DNA of 64,000 nucleotides, taken from contig NZ_KN050767.1 of the NCBI RefSeq assembly GCF_000745855.1, positions 32,537 through 96,536 of the forward strand. The letters run 5' to 3'. Every line of letters begins with the position of its first letter. Position 1 is the first letter of the stretch. The notes below the pieces were generated by a model that worked only from the letters and a program-made list of their open reading frames with translations, was not told the origin of the DNA and did not search any database. A program made the translations under genes and the position numbers. Shown in pieces: positions 21,242 through 32,970 of this stretch. The DNA comes from Xenophilus azovorans DSM 13620. GTDB lineage: Bacteria; Pseudomonadota; Gammaproteobacteria; Burkholderiales; Burkholderiaceae_C.

Positions 21242-22498
21242 ATGCGCATGGCCCCGCTTCCCTCGGCCGACGGCGTCTGGGACCGCCTGCGGCTGGCCCC
21301 GGGCGCGCTCGCGGATGGCGATGACATCGCAGGCGAAGCCGCCCTGGTCGTCGCCGAAGGCGCGATCCGCTGGATCGGCGAAAGCGCCCGCCTGCCCGCC
21401 GCCTTCGCCGGCCTGCCGCGCTTCGACGGCGGCGGCGCGCTCGTCACGCCGGGCCTGGTCGACTGCCACACGCACCTGGTCTACGGCGGCCAGCGCGCCA
21501 ACGAGTTCGCGATGCGCCTCGCGGGCGCCACCTACGAGGAGGTCGCGCAGGCCGGCGGCGGCATCGTCTCGTCGGTGCGCGCCACGCGCGACGCCGACGA
21601 GGACACGCTCTACGCGCAGTCTGCCGCGCGCCTCGAACAGCTTCTGGCCGACGGCGTCTGCGCCATCGAAATCAAGTCCGGCTACGGCCTCGCGCTCGAA
21701 CACGAGCGCAAGCAGCTGCGCGTCGCGCGCCGGCTCGGCAGGGACTACGGCGTCACGGTGCGCACCAGCTTCCTCGGCGCGCACGCGCTGCCGCCCGAAT
21801 ACGCGGGCCGCAGCGGCGACTACATCGACCGCGTGTGCCGCGAGATGATGCCGGCGCTCGCTGCCGAAGGCCTCGTCGATGCGGTGGACGTGTTCTGCGA
21901 GCGCATCGCCTTCTCGCTGGAGGAGACGGAGCGCGTGTTCAAGGCCGCGCAGGCGCTGGGCCTGCCGGTCAAGCTGCACGCGGAACAGCTCTCCGACATG
22001 GGCGGCGCCGCGCTCGCGGCGCGCTACGGCGCGCTGTCGTGCGACCACATCGAGCATCTCTCGGCCGAGGGCATCGCCGCGATGCGCGAGGCCGGCACCG
22101 TCGCCGTGCTGCTGCCCGGCGCCTACTACACGCTGCGCGACACGCACCTGCCGCCCATCGAGGCACTGCGCGCCGCCGGCGTGCCGATGGCGGTCTCTAC
22201 CGACCACAACCCCGGCACCTCGCCCGCGCTGAGCCTGCTGCTGATGGCCAACATGGCCTGCACGCTGTTCCGGCTGACCGTGCCGGAAGCGCTGGCCGGC
22301 ATCACGCGCCACGCGGCGCGCGCGCTGGGCCTGCAGGACACGCATGGCGCGCTCGGCGTCGGCCGGCCCGCCGACTTCGTGCTCTGGCTCGTGCGCGACG
22401 CGGCCGAGCTGGCCTACTGGTTCGGCCAGCAGCCGCGGCGCACCATCGTCCGGCAAGGGCGCATCGCGTCCGGGCCGCTGGAGAAGCCAATTGCCTGA
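21242..22498 (+). CDS. hutI: Imidazolonepropionase
   Basis: A 418-residue amidohydrolase that opens imidazolonepropionate to N-formimidoyl-glutamate. The metal ligands are in [10 protein letters not shown] (residues about 74-83), [19 protein letters not shown] and the late [25 protein letters not shown] is another family segment. It is cytoplasmic and slightly longer than E. coli-type enzymes because of an N-terminal beta-sandwich extension. It follows hutU after 18 bases and overlaps the TTG start of hutF by eight bases, showing a single transcript. Confidence 0.97.
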   Translation: MRMAPLPSADGVWDRLRLAPGALADGDDIAGEAALVVAEGAIRWIGESARLPAAFAGLPRFDGGGALVTPGLVDCHTHLVYGGQRANEFAMRLAGATYEEVAQAGGGIVSSVRATRDADEDTLYAQSAARLEQLLADGVCAIEIKSGYGLALEHERKQLRVARRLGRDYGVTVRTSFLGAHALPPEYAGRSGDYIDRVCREMMPALAAEGLVDAVDVFCERIAFSLEETERVFKAAQALGLPVKLHAEQLSDMGGAALAARYGALSCDHIEHLSAEGIAAMREAGTVAVLLPGAYYTLRDTHLPPIEALRAAGVPMAVSTDHNPGTSPALSLLLMANMACTLFRLTVPEALAGITRHAARALGLQDTHGALGVGRPADFVLWLVRDAAELAYWFGQQPRRTIVRQGRIASGPLEKPIA

Positions 22499-23897
22499 TC
22501 CCGTCTCCCCGTCGGCCGGCAGCCTGTTCGCCTCGGATGCCCTGCTGCCCGCCGGCTGGGCGCGCGACGTCCTGATCGAATGGGATGCGGCCGGCCGGCT
22601 CACGGCCGTGACGCCCGGCAGCCAACCAGCAAGCGGCACGCCGCGTGCCGCGGGGCCGGTGCTGCCCGGCATGCCGAACCTGCATTCGCACGCCTTCCAG
22701 CGCGCCTTCGGCGGGCTCACCGAATTCCGCGGCGCGGCGCAGGACAGCTTCTGGAGCTGGCGCACGCTGATGTACCGCTTCGCTTCGAGGATCTCGCCCG
22801 GGCAGCTCGAAGCGATCGCGACCTGGCTCTATGTCGAAATGCTCGAAGCCGGCTACACCTCGGTCTGCGAGTTCCACTACCTGCACCACGATGCCGACGG
22901 CAGGCCGTACGCCGGCGACGCCGAGCTGTCGCTGGCGCTGCTGCGCGCGGCCGGGCGCGCGGGCATCGGGCTGACGCTGCTGCCGGTGCTCTACCAGACC
23001 AGCGGCTTCGGCGGCGCCGCGCCGGGCGAAGGCCAGCGCCGCTTCATCCGGTCGACCGAATCGATGCTGAGGCTGCTGGAGCGCCTGCGCCCCGCCTGCG
23101 AGGCGCAGGGCGCGCGCCTGGGCCTTGCGCCGCATTCGCTGCGCGCGGTGCCGCCGGATGCGCTGCGCGACGCATTGGCGGGGCTCGACGCGATCGATCC
23201 GTCGGCGCCGGTCCACATCCACATCGCCGAGCAGACGGCCGAGGTCGATGCCTGCCTCGCATGGAGCGGCCAGCGGCCCGTCGCATGGCTGCTCGACCAC
23301 GCGCCGGTCGATGCACGCTGGTGCCTGGTCCATGCCACGCACATGGATGCCGACGAGTACCGGCGCGCGGCGGCCAGCGGCGCGGTGGCGGGCCTGTGCC
23401 CGACCACCGAGGCCAATCTCGGCGACGGCATCTTCGACTTCGATGCATGGCGCGCCGCGGACGGCCGCTGGGGATTGGGCTCCGACAGCCATGCCTGCGT
23501 GAATGCGGCCGAGGAACTGATGATGCTGGAGTACGGCCAGCGTCTCGCCACGCGCCGGCGCAACGTGGGCGCCGACGCCGCCCACCGCGAGGTCGCGACC
23601 GCGCTGACGCTCGCGGCGGTGCAGGGCGGCACGCAGGCCGCGGGCCGCGCCGTCGGCGGGCTGGCGATGGGCCAGCAAGCCGACTTCGTCGTCCTCGATG
23701 CGTCGCACGTCGCGCTGCAGGGGCTTGCCGCGCCGGCAATGCTGTCGTCGCATGTGTTCGCCAGCCATCGCACCTCCGCGCTCGATGCGGTGGTCGCCGC
23801 GGGGCAGCCGCGCGTGGCGGCCGCCCGCCACCCCTTGCACCACGAGGCGTCCGCCGCCTTCGTCGCCGCGCGCAGCCGGCTTCTCGCCGAGGATTGA
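22491..23897 (+). CDS. hutF: Formimidoylglutamate deiminase
   Basis: A 468-residue amidohydrolase that turns N-formimidoyl-glutamate into N-formyl-glutamate and ammonia, the first half of the five-step route. Metal-binding motifs are [35 protein letters not shown] and GLGSDSHA. Start: no ATG or GTG stands before the conserved N-terminus ([21 protein letters not shown]); a TTG at 22491 overlaps the end of hutI by eight bases and has GGAGAA seven bases upstream, so TTG is the probable start. Length agrees with known HutF (about 450-460). Confidence 0.95.
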   Translation: MPDPVSPSAGSLFASDALLPAGWARDVLIEWDAAGRLTAVTPGSQPASGTPRAAGPVLPGMPNLHSHAFQRAFGGLTEFRGAAQDSFWSWRTLMYRFASRISPGQLEAIATWLYVEMLEAGYTSVCEFHYLHHDADGRPYAGDAELSLALLRAAGRAGIGLTLLPVLYQTSGFGGAAPGEGQRRFIRSTESMLRLLERLRPACEAQGARLGLAPHSLRAVPPDALRDALAGLDAIDPSAPVHIHIAEQTAEVDACLAWSGQRPVAWLLDHAPVDARWCLVHATHMDADEYRRAAASGAVAGLCPTTEANLGDGIFDFDAWRAADGRWGLGSDSHACVNAAEELMMLEYGQRLATRRRNVGADAAHREVATALTLAAVQGGTQAAGRAVGGLAMGQQADFVVLDASHVALQGLAAPAMLSSHVFASHRTSALDAVVAAGQPRVAAARHPLHHEASAAFVAARSRLLAED

Positions 23898-23901
23898 TCC
23901 C

Positions 23902-24726
23902 ATGCCCTTCACCACCACCGAACCGCCCTTCCGCTTCCGTCGCGGCACGCGGCCCCTGCTGATCTCGATGCCGCACGTCGGCACCCATGTGCCGCCGCAG
24001 CTCGCGGCACGGCTGACCGACGAGGCGCGGCAGGTGCCCGACACCGACTGGCATCTCGAACGCCTCTACGACTTCGCGGACGAACTGGGTGCCTCGGTGC
24101 TGGTCGCGACCCACTCGCGCTACGTGATCGACCTCAACCGGCCGCCGGACGGCGCGAGCCTGTACCCGGGGCAGAGCGTCACCGGCCTGTGCCCGGTCGA
24201 CACCTTCGACGACACGCCCCTCTATGCCGGCGGCGCCGGCGCCGGCCCCGACGACGCCGAGATCGCCGCGCGCCGCGAAACGGTCTGGCGGCCCTATCAC
24301 CGGCAGCTCGCCGACGAGCTGGCGCGCCTGAAGGCGCAGCATGGCGTGGCGGCGCTGTGGGACGCGCATTCGATCCGCTCGGTGCTGCCGCGCTTCTTCG
24401 AAGGCAGGCTGCCCGACCTGAACCTCGGCACCGCCCAGGGCGCGAGCTGCGACCCCGCGCTCGCGCAGGCGCTGCTCGGCATCGCGAAGGAGGCGGACGG
24501 ATTCACCAGCGTGCTCAACGGCCGCTTCACCGGCGGCTACATCACGCGCCACCACGGCCAGCCCGCGCAGGGCGTGCACGCGGTGCAGCTCGAGATGACG
24601 CAGTGCAGCTACATGCAGGAAGCGCTGCCCTTCGACTACCTGCCGGCGCTCGCGGCGCGCGTCCAGCCGCACCTGCGGCGCATGCTCGAGGCGGTGCTGC
24701 GGTTCGTCGAATCGCGCAAGGGCTGA
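23902..24726 (+). CDS. hutG: N-formylglutamate deformylase
   Basis: A 274-residue enzyme hydrolysing N-formyl-glutamate to glutamate and formate, the last step of this route. The family signature segments are PLLISMPHVGTHVPP, DTDWHLERLYDFADELGAS, YVIDLNRPPDG and WDAHSIRSVLPRFFEGRLPDLNLGT in parts. It starts four bases after the hutF stop. Together HutF and HutG show that the pathway releases formate and ammonia separately, rather than formamide as in the four-step route. The family is often named HutG2 to separate it from formimidoylglutamase. Confidence 0.97.
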   Translation: MPFTTTEPPFRFRRGTRPLLISMPHVGTHVPPQLAARLTDEARQVPDTDWHLERLYDFADELGASVLVATHSRYVIDLNRPPDGASLYPGQSVTGLCPVDTFDDTPLYAGGAGAGPDDAEIAARRETVWRPYHRQLADELARLKAQHGVAALWDAHSIRSVLPRFFEGRLPDLNLGTAQGASCDPALAQALLGIAKEADGFTSVLNGRFTGGYITRHHGQPAQGVHAVQLEMTQCSYMQEALPFDYLPALAARVQPHLRRMLEAVLRFVESRKG

Positions 24727-24731
24727 GACGC

Positions 24732-26111
24732 GTGGAGGTCATCGACGCCATCGCCCGCGCGATCGGTCCCGACCGCGTGCAGACCGGCGACGCGATCCCG
24801 GCGCGCCACCGGACCGACTGGAGCGGCGCCGCGCCCGTGCAGCCGCTCGCGCTGGTGCGGCCGCGCTCGACGGAAGAGGTCTCGGCCGTTCTTCGCCTGT
24901 GCAGCGCGCATCGCGTGCCGGTGGTGCCGCAGGGGGGCCTCACCGGCCTCGCGGGCGCGGCCGTGCCCGGCGCCGATGCGATCGCGCTGTCGCTCGACCG
25001 CATGAACGCCGTCGAATCGCTGGACGCGGCCGCGGCCACCCTCACGGTGCAGGCGGGCGCCACGCTGGAGGCGGTGCAGCAGGCCGCCACCGCGCACGGC
25101 CTGCAGTTCGGCGTCGACCTCGGCGCGCGCGGGTCCTGCCAGATCGGCGGCAACCTCGCGACCAATGCCGGCGGCAACGGCGTGCTGCAGTTCGGGATGA
25201 TGCGCGAGCAGACGCTGGGCCTCGAAGTCGTGCTGGCCGACGGCAGCGTGCTGCCGATGCTTCGGCCCATGATCAAGAACAACACGGGCTACGACCTCAA
25301 GCAGCTGTTCATCGGCGCCGAAGGCACGCTCGGCGTGATCACGCGCGCGGTGCTGCGCCTGCATCCGGCACCCCGGGCACGGGCGGCCGCATGGGTGGCG
25401 CTTCCCGATTTCGATGCGGCGCCGGCGCTGCTCGGGCGGCTCCAGGCGCACTTTCCCGGCGCCGTCGCCGCCTTCGAGCTGATGTGGCGCGACTTCGTCG
25501 AGACCTCGCTGCGGTGGCAGAAGCTGCGCGAGCCTTTCGAGGCGGCGCACCCCTTCGCCGCGCTGGTCGAAGTCGTCGGCCGCGACGAGGCTGCGCTGCG
25601 CGACGCGCTCGAAGATGTCCTGGGCAACGCGATGGCGGACGGCGTCGCCGCCGATGCGACCATCGCGCAATCGCAGTCCCAGGCGCAGGCGTTCTGGAAG
25701 ATCCGCGAAGCGACGGCGGAGCTGCCGGTGCACATGCACCCGCCGATCAATCTCGACGTGAGCCTGCCGATGCGTGAGATCGGCCGCTTTGCGCAGGTCT
25801 GCCGCGCCGCCTTCGATGCGCGCTGGCCGGCGCACCATTCGCTGTTCTTCGGCCACGTGGGCGACAGCAACCTGCACATCACCACCGACGGGCAATCGAT
25901 CGGCGGCGAGGCGGACGAACTCGAGCGCATCGTCTATGCGCAGGTGGCCGCGTTCGGCGGCAGCATCTCGGCCGAGCACGGCATCGGCCTGCACAAGAAG
26001 CCGTACCTCGGCGCGAGCCGCTCGCCCGCCGAACTGGCCGCCATGCGCGCCATCAGGCAGGCGCTCGATCCCCTTCGTCTTCTCAATCCCGGCAAGGTTT
26101 TCGACCTATGA
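24732..26111 (+). CDS. FAD-binding oxidase/dehydrogenase (glycolate oxidase / D-2-hydroxyacid dehydrogenase family)
   Basis: A 459-residue flavoprotein of the VAO/PCMH type. The N-terminal FAD-binding domain shows VVPQGGLTGLAGAAVPG and GARGSCQIGGNLATNAGGN; the C-terminal FAD-oxidase C domain shows FFGHVGDSNLHI and ISAEHGIGLHKKPYL. Relatives oxidise D-lactate, glycolate, D-2-hydroxyglutarate and similar 2-hydroxyacids. GTG 24732, five bases after hutG, is the likely start. Its stop overlaps the next gene (ATGA), so it is part of the hut operon. Its placement next to a HisC-like aminotransferase suggests a 2-hydroxyacid related to histidine, for example imidazole-lactate; this is inference only. 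Confidence 0.9.
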   Translation: MEVIDAIARAIGPDRVQTGDAIPARHRTDWSGAAPVQPLALVRPRSTEEVSAVLRLCSAHRVPVVPQGGLTGLAGAAVPGADAIALSLDRMNAVESLDAAAATLTVQAGATLEAVQQAATAHGLQFGVDLGARGSCQIGGNLATNAGGNGVLQFGMMREQTLGLEVVLADGSVLPMLRPMIKNNTGYDLKQLFIGAEGTLGVITRAVLRLHPAPRARAAAWVALPDFDAAPALLGRLQAHFPGAVAAFELMWRDFVETSLRWQKLREPFEAAHPFAALVEVVGRDEAALRDALEDVLGNAMADGVAADATIAQSQSQAQAFWKIREATAELPVHMHPPINLDVSLPMREIGRFAQVCRAAFDARWPAHHSLFFGHVGDSNLHITTDGQSIGGEADELERIVYAQVAAFGGSISAEHGIGLHKKPYLGASRSPAELAAMRAIRQALDPLRLLNPGKVFDL

Positions 26112-27235
26112 ACGCATCCGTCATCCGCGACCTCGTGCGACCCGAGGTGCCCGCGCTTGCGCCGTACAACGCAGGGCTCTCGTCCGAAGCGGTGCGGCAG
26201 CGCTACGGCGTCGAGCACATCTCGCGCCTCGCGAGCAACGAGAACCCCTACGGCGCCAGCCCTGCCGTGGCGAAGGCGCTGGCGGACCTGGCGCTGCGCG
26301 TGGGCACGTACCCGGATGCGAACTGCACCGCGCTGCGCGCGGCCATCGCCGGGCGCACCGGCACGCGCGCGGAGCAGATCGTGATCGGCAACGGCTCCGA
26401 ATCGATCCTCCAGATGCTCTGCCAGGCCTTCCTCTCGCCGGGCGACCGGGTGCTGACACAGCGCCCCGCCTTCGGCCTGCACGAGATCTATCCGCGCATG
26501 ATGGGTGCGCAGGTCGAACTGCTCGCGCTCACGCCGTCACTGGCGTTCGATCCCGATGCCTGGTGCGAGGCGCTGGCCCGCGGCCCGAAGATCGCGATGC
26601 TCGCCAATCCCTCGAACCCCGTCGGCTGCATGTTCGATGCGAAGGCCTTCGCGCGCCTGCTCGAAGCCACGCCGGCCGGCACGCTGCTGGTGATCGACGA
26701 GGCCTACTACGAGTACGCGCGCCTGGCGGGCGGCTTCCCCGACGCGCTGCAGATGCTGCGCGGGCAGCCGCGGCCGTGGATCGTGCTGCGCACCTTCTCG
26801 AAGGCGTGGGGGCTCGCGGCGCTGCGCGTCGGCTACGGCATCGCGTCGGACGCCTCGCTGGTGCAGTGGCTCGACCGCGTGCGCACGCCGTTCAACGTCA
26901 ACGAGGCCGCGCAGGCTGCCGCGCTGGCCGCGTGGGACGACGTCCCCTTCATGGAGCGGGCGGTGGCCGAGACGGTCCGGCAGCGCGAATCGATGGCGCA
27001 GGCGCTGCATGCCCTGGCCGTGCCCGGCCTGCGCATCGCGCCGTCGGCGGCGAATTTCCTTTTCATCGACCTGGCGCGGCCCAACGGGCCGGTCAACGAG
27101 GCGCTGCTCGCGCGCGGCATCATCGTCAAGCCGTGGAAGGAGCCGGGCTTCGAGCACTTCATCCGCGCGTCGATCGGCACCGCGGAGGACAACGCGCGCC
27201 TCGTGGCCGCGCTGCGCGAGATCCTCGCCGGATAG
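26108..27235 (+). CDS. HisC-like aminotransferase (histidinol-phosphate aminotransferase family)
   Basis: A 375-residue class I/II PLP aminotransferase. Landmarks are SNENPYGASP, YPDANCTALRAAIA, GNGSESILQMLC, MLANPSNPVG, IDEAYYEYA and the PLP-lysine motif RTFSKAWGLAALRVGYG. It belongs to the HisC family, which includes histidinol-phosphate, aromatic and histidine aminotransferases. Position at the end of a histidine degradation operon, overlapping the flavoprotein gene by ATGA, argues that it serves catabolism rather than histidine synthesis, for instance interconverting histidine and imidazole-pyruvate. Sequence alone cannot settle the substrate, so no symbol is given. Confidence 0.88.
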   Translation: MNASVIRDLVRPEVPALAPYNAGLSSEAVRQRYGVEHISRLASNENPYGASPAVAKALADLALRVGTYPDANCTALRAAIAGRTGTRAEQIVIGNGSESILQMLCQAFLSPGDRVLTQRPAFGLHEIYPRMMGAQVELLALTPSLAFDPDAWCEALARGPKIAMLANPSNPVGCMFDAKAFARLLEATPAGTLLVIDEAYYEYARLAGGFPDALQMLRGQPRPWIVLRTFSKAWGLAALRVGYGIASDASLVQWLDRVRTPFNVNEAAQAAALAAWDDVPFMERAVAETVRQRESMAQALHALAVPGLRIAPSAANFLFIDLARPNGPVNEALLARGIIVKPWKEPGFEHFIRASIGTAEDNARLVAALREILAG

Positions 27236-27358
27236 GTGAGGCGGCGCGGCCGTATCCGCCACAAGCCGGCGATGGTCGGGCGAGGCGCGGGGGAACTGTG
27301 ATGCGCCGGGACTTTTCTGTTAGGTTGTGAGCCTGCTCCGCCCTGCGCGGCGACCGCG

Positions 27359-27955
27359 ATGACCCTCGAACGCTTCACCCTCCAGGACCTGCCGGCCACC
27401 CCGTGGAAGAACGGCGGCGGCACCACGCGCGAGATCGTGTGCTGGCCGCCGGGCTCGGGGCTGGAGGACTTCTGGTGGCGCGCCAGCGTGGCCACCATCG
27501 ACGCGCCCGGGCCCTTCTCGGCCTTCGAGGGCGTGGACCGCACCATCCTGCTGCTGGAAGGCGCCGGCGTGCTGCTGACGGGTGAGGGCTTCTCGCACTG
27601 GCTGGACACGCCGCACCAGCCCTTCGATTTCAGCGGCGACACGCCGGTGGAATGCAGCCTGATCGGCGGCACCACCACGGACTTCAACCTGATGAGCCGG
27701 CGCGCGCACGGCCGGGCCGAGCTGCGCGTGCTGACGGACGAGCCGCTGGACCTGCCGCCGGCGGAGCACGGCCTGCTGCTGACGCTGGACGGCCAGTACC
27801 GCATCGACGCCGGCTACCAGCTGCAGGGCCGCGGCCTGTGGTGGGCGCGCGAGCCGCATGCCTGGCGGCTGGTGCCGGCCAGCCGGGGCGCGCGGCTGCT
27901 GGTCGTGCAGTGGTGGCCGGCGTCGCAGGAAGCGCCGGTCGACTTCGACGTCTAG
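27359..27955 (+). CDS. hutD: HutD family protein
   Basis: A 198-residue cupin-like protein with the HutD start LPATPWKNGGGTTREIVCWPPGSG, then FWWRASVATIDAPGPFSAFEGVDRTILLLEGAG and TDFNLMSRR. HutD proteins are found with hut genes and have been proposed to set an upper limit on hut expression, but the biochemical role is not settled. It stands 123 bases after the aminotransferase gene, not overlapping, and its leucine codons are mostly CTG, as in the surrounding core genes rather than the CTC-richer hut enzymes. It may therefore belong to the older genome. Confidence 0.93.
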   Translation: MTLERFTLQDLPATPWKNGGGTTREIVCWPPGSGLEDFWWRASVATIDAPGPFSAFEGVDRTILLLEGAGVLLTGEGFSHWLDTPHQPFDFSGDTPVECSLIGGTTTDFNLMSRRAHGRAELRVLTDEPLDLPPAEHGLLLTLDGQYRIDAGYQLQGRGLWWAREPHAWRLVPASRGARLLVVQWWPASQEAPVDFDV

Positions 27956-27993
27956 GGCCCGTCAACACCACGGAAGGGGTCGCGAAGCGCCGC

Positions 27994-28443
27994 TCAGCGT
28001 GCGAGGCCCGGCGCCTCGTCCACCGGCGCGATCACCAGCGCCATGCCCCGCAGGTCCACCCCTTCGCGCCGCGCGACGGCGACCAGGCGCTCCTTCAGCG
28101 GCGCGTCCGCCAGTTCGAGCAGGCGCCCGCTGGACGGGCAGCGCAGGCGCAGCGGCGGGCAGGCGGCGGGCCCCTCCGGCGTGAGCCGGTAGCGCGCCAT
28201 GCCGTCCGCCGCGGTCTCGCCCAGCAGCAGGCCGCGCGCCTCCAGCTGGTAGACGGTCCGGTAGACGGTGCCCAGGCTGCCGGGAGCGCCTTGCCGCAGC
28301 GCGCGGCGGAAGACCTCCTCCGCGCACAGCGCCTCCTGCGGGGCGGCGGCGAACACCTGCAGGATGCCCAGGCGCGCGGCCGTCGGGCGCAGGCCGGCGC
28401 GGCGCAGGCGCTCCAGCAGCGGCGATGCGGGCTGCGGCGTCAC
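27994..28443 (-). CDS. Fur-family regulator lacking the canonical metal-binding residues
   Basis: A 149-residue protein with the Fur winged-helix domain (RLRRAGLRPTAARLGILQVFA and GSLGTVYRTVYQLEARGLL, residues about 8-70). The C-terminal dimerisation region aligns with Fur, but where Fur has the HHHDH metal site and two CxxC pairs this protein has EGPAACPPLRLRCPSSG, and the whole protein contains no histidine. It therefore cannot sense metal in the usual way. Start GTG 28443 overlaps the stop of the upstream outer-membrane-factor gene (GTGA), placing it last in the fecI-to-exporter block. A longer ATG start at 28476 would overlap more and is less likely. Confidence 0.8.
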   Translation of the reverse strand: MTPQPASPLLERLRRAGLRPTAARLGILQVFAAAPQEALCAEEVFRRALRQGAPGSLGTVYRTVYQLEARGLLLGETAADGMARYRLTPEGPAACPPLRLRCPSSGRLLELADAPLKERLVAVARREGVDLRGMALVIAPVDEAPGLAR

Positions 28444-29839
28444 GAAGCGGCCTCCTCTTCGTCCTGCAGGCGCCATCCCCCGCCCAGCGCCCTGTACAGG
28501 TCCACCGAGGCCTGCAGACGCCGGGCCTGGAGCTGGGCCGCCAGGTCCTGCGCCGCGTAGAGGGTGCGCTGGGCGTCCAGCAGCGTCAGCAGGGACTCGG
28601 CGCCGGCGCGGTAGCGGCGCTCGGCCAGCGCCAGCGCGCGTTGCGCCTGCCGGAGTTCATCGGCCTGCGCCTGCCGCTGCGCATCCAGTTCGGTCATCGC
28701 GCCGAGGGCCGTCTCCACGTCCACGAAGGCGGCCACGACGGTCTGCCGGTAGCCGGCCAGCAGTTCCTCGCGGCGGGCCTGTGCGGCGTCGCGCACGGCG
28801 GCGAGGCGGCCGCCGTCGAGGATCGGCGCGGCCAGCGCCGCAGCGAGCGTGTAGGCCGGGTTGTCGAGCACCTGCCGCCAGCGCGAGGCGCCGCTGGCGA
28901 GGTCGGCCGACAGCGTCAGGGCCGGCAGCAGCGCGGCGCGGGCGGCGGCCACGTCGGCATCGGCCGCGGCGAGCTGCGCCTCGGCGCGTGCGATGTCGGG
29001 GCGGCGCGCCAGCAGCGCGGCCGGCGTGCCGGGCTGGAGCGCAGGCGCGCGCAGCGCGGCGAGCGAACGCACCTGTGCGAGGGGCGCGCCCTCGGCCCGG
29101 CCGAGCAGCAGGGCCAGCGCCATGTGCGCGGCGTGCGCCTGCTCGCGCAGCGCGGCCAGACTGCGCCGCTGGGCGGCGACCAGGCCGCGCTGCTGCGCCA
29201 GTTCCAGCAGCGAGGCGGCGCCGGCGCGCGCGCGGGCCTCGACCACGGCCAGCAGCCGCTCGGCGGTCTGCAGGTTCAGCGCGCCGAGGTCGATGCGCTC
29301 GTGCAGCGCCACGGCCTGCAGCCAGGCGCCGGCCACGCCGGCGGCCAGGGCGAGCCGCAGCGTGTCGCGGTCGTGCCGGCTGGCCTGCAACAAGGCTTCG
29401 CCGCCGTCGCGCGCGGCGCGGTGGCGGCCCCAGAAGTCGGCCTCGTAGCGCATCTGCAGGCTGGCGCCGAAGGCGGTGCCGGCCACGTCCGCATGGCCGC
29501 CCAGACGCGCCTCGCGGCCGGCCGAAACGCCCGCCGTCAGCGAGGGCCACAGCGCCGCGCCGGCCGCGCGCGCGGCGGCCTCGGCCTGCTGCACGCGCGC
29601 GACGGCGGCCGCGAGGTCGTGGCTGCCCTCCGCGGCCTGGCGCACCAGGGCGTCGAGTTCGGCGCTGCCGAAGGCGCTCCACCAGTCGGCGGCGATCCCG
29701 TCCGCACCGGTGGCAGGCGCCTGCGCCCAGCGTTCGGGCAACGCCGGTGGCGCGTCCTGCGGCGGCGTGTGCGTTGCGCAGCCGGCCGCCGAAAGCAGCG
29801 CGGCGACGGCCGCGAAGCGATGAAGGTGCAGCCGCATCC

Positions 29840-29843
<4 letters not shown>
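28440..29843 (-). CDS. Outer-membrane efflux lipoprotein (OprM/NodT family)
   Basis: A 467-residue TolC-like outer-membrane factor. The signal peptide ends in the lipobox LSAAGC (Cys near residue 22), so the mature protein is lipid-anchored. Two repeats of the OEP fold follow: ALPERWAQAP...WWSAFGSAELDALVRQA begins the mature part, and RRPDIARAEAQLAAADADVAAARAALLPALTLSA begins the second half, as in OprM-type proteins. It forms the outer-membrane channel of a tripartite exporter with the MacA and MacB homologues encoded just before it; ATG 29843 overlaps the macB stop (ATGA). Confidence 0.92.
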
Positions 29844-31797
<1,954 letters not shown>

Positions 31798-31804
<7 letters not shown>

Positions 31805-32970
31805 TGCAGCCACTTCGGCGTGCGCGGTCGGCGCGTCTCGCCGGTGACGATGCGCTCGCCCTCCTTCAGCCCCTCGCTCACCTCGGCCAGGTGGCGGCTG
31901 CGCACGCCCACGCGCACGCGGCGTTGCTCGGGCCGGCCGCCTTCGCCCAGCACGCGCACCGCCGCCTGGCCTGGCGCATCGGCCACGGGCTGCAATGCGG
32001 CCAACGGCACCGCCAGCGCGTCCTCGGTGCCGGCGACCTGGAAGACCGCCTGCGCCGTCATCTGCGGCATCAGCGCGCCGTCGGCGTTGTCGACGTCGAA
32101 GAGCACGGTGTAGGTGACGGCCTTGGTGGCGGGCGCGGCGGCGGCGCCGGCGGACTCGGCACTCGTTTCCTGCAGCGGCGGCGCGGGCAGCACCTGGCGC
32201 ACGCGGCTGCGCCATCGGCGCGCTTCGCCCTCGCCGTCGCTGCCCAGGGTGGTGAACCACACGGCCATGCCGGGGCGCACGCGGCGCACGTCGGCCTCGG
32301 ACACCTCGGTCCACACCGTCATGCCGCCCAGGTCGGCGATGCGCAGGATGCGCGGCGTCTGGTAGGTGGCGTTGAGGGTCTGGCCCTCGCGCGCCTCGAC
32401 GCCGACCACGGTGCCGTCCATCGGCGCGAAGATGCGCGTGTAGCCCAGCCGCGCCTCGTCGGCGCGCTGCGTGGCACGGGTCTCGGCGATCTGGGCACGA
32501 AGCTGCGCGATGCGCGCGGCGCGCACGGCCAGCTCGGCCTCGGCGGCCTGCACGTCCTCGGCGCGCGTGGCTTCCTCGGCTGCCATCTGGCGCTGGCGCG
32601 CCATCTGCTGCGCGGCCAGGCGGTGCAGCGCCTCCTGCTCGGCGAGCTGGGCCCGCAGGCCGTCGAGCTGCGCGCGGCCGGCGTCGACGGTGGCCTGCTG
32701 CACGCTGGGGTCGATCTCCACCAGGAGCTGGCCGCGCCGCACCGCGTCGCCGGCGGCCACGTGCAGGCGGCGGATCTGGCCCGAGACCTGCGCGCCCACG
32801 TCCACGTACTGGCGCGGCTGCAGCGTGCCGATGGCGGTGACGGTGTCCTGCACCGGCTGCCGGCGCACGGCCTCGGTCTCGTAGCGCACCTCGGGCGGCA
32901 GGAGCAGCAGGGCAGCGGCGGCCACGACGCCGGCCACCGCCAGCGCCGCGCCGAGGGCGCGCCATTTCAT
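31798..32970 (-). CDS. macA: MacA-type periplasmic adaptor (membrane fusion protein)
   Basis: A 390-residue membrane-fusion protein. One N-terminal membrane anchor (LGAALAVAGVVAAAALLLLP) is followed by the split biotinyl-lipoyl domain (VDVGAQVSGQIRRLHVAAGDAVRRGQLLVEIDP and, after the hairpin, YTRIFAPMDGTVVGVEAREGQTLNATYQTP). Between them is an alpha-helical hairpin rich in Ala, Glu and Gln, and the C-terminal part has beta-barrel and membrane-proximal domains. It links MacB to the outer-membrane factor encoded two genes on. ATG 32970 overlaps the preceding DUF4198 gene's stop. Confidence 0.92.
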
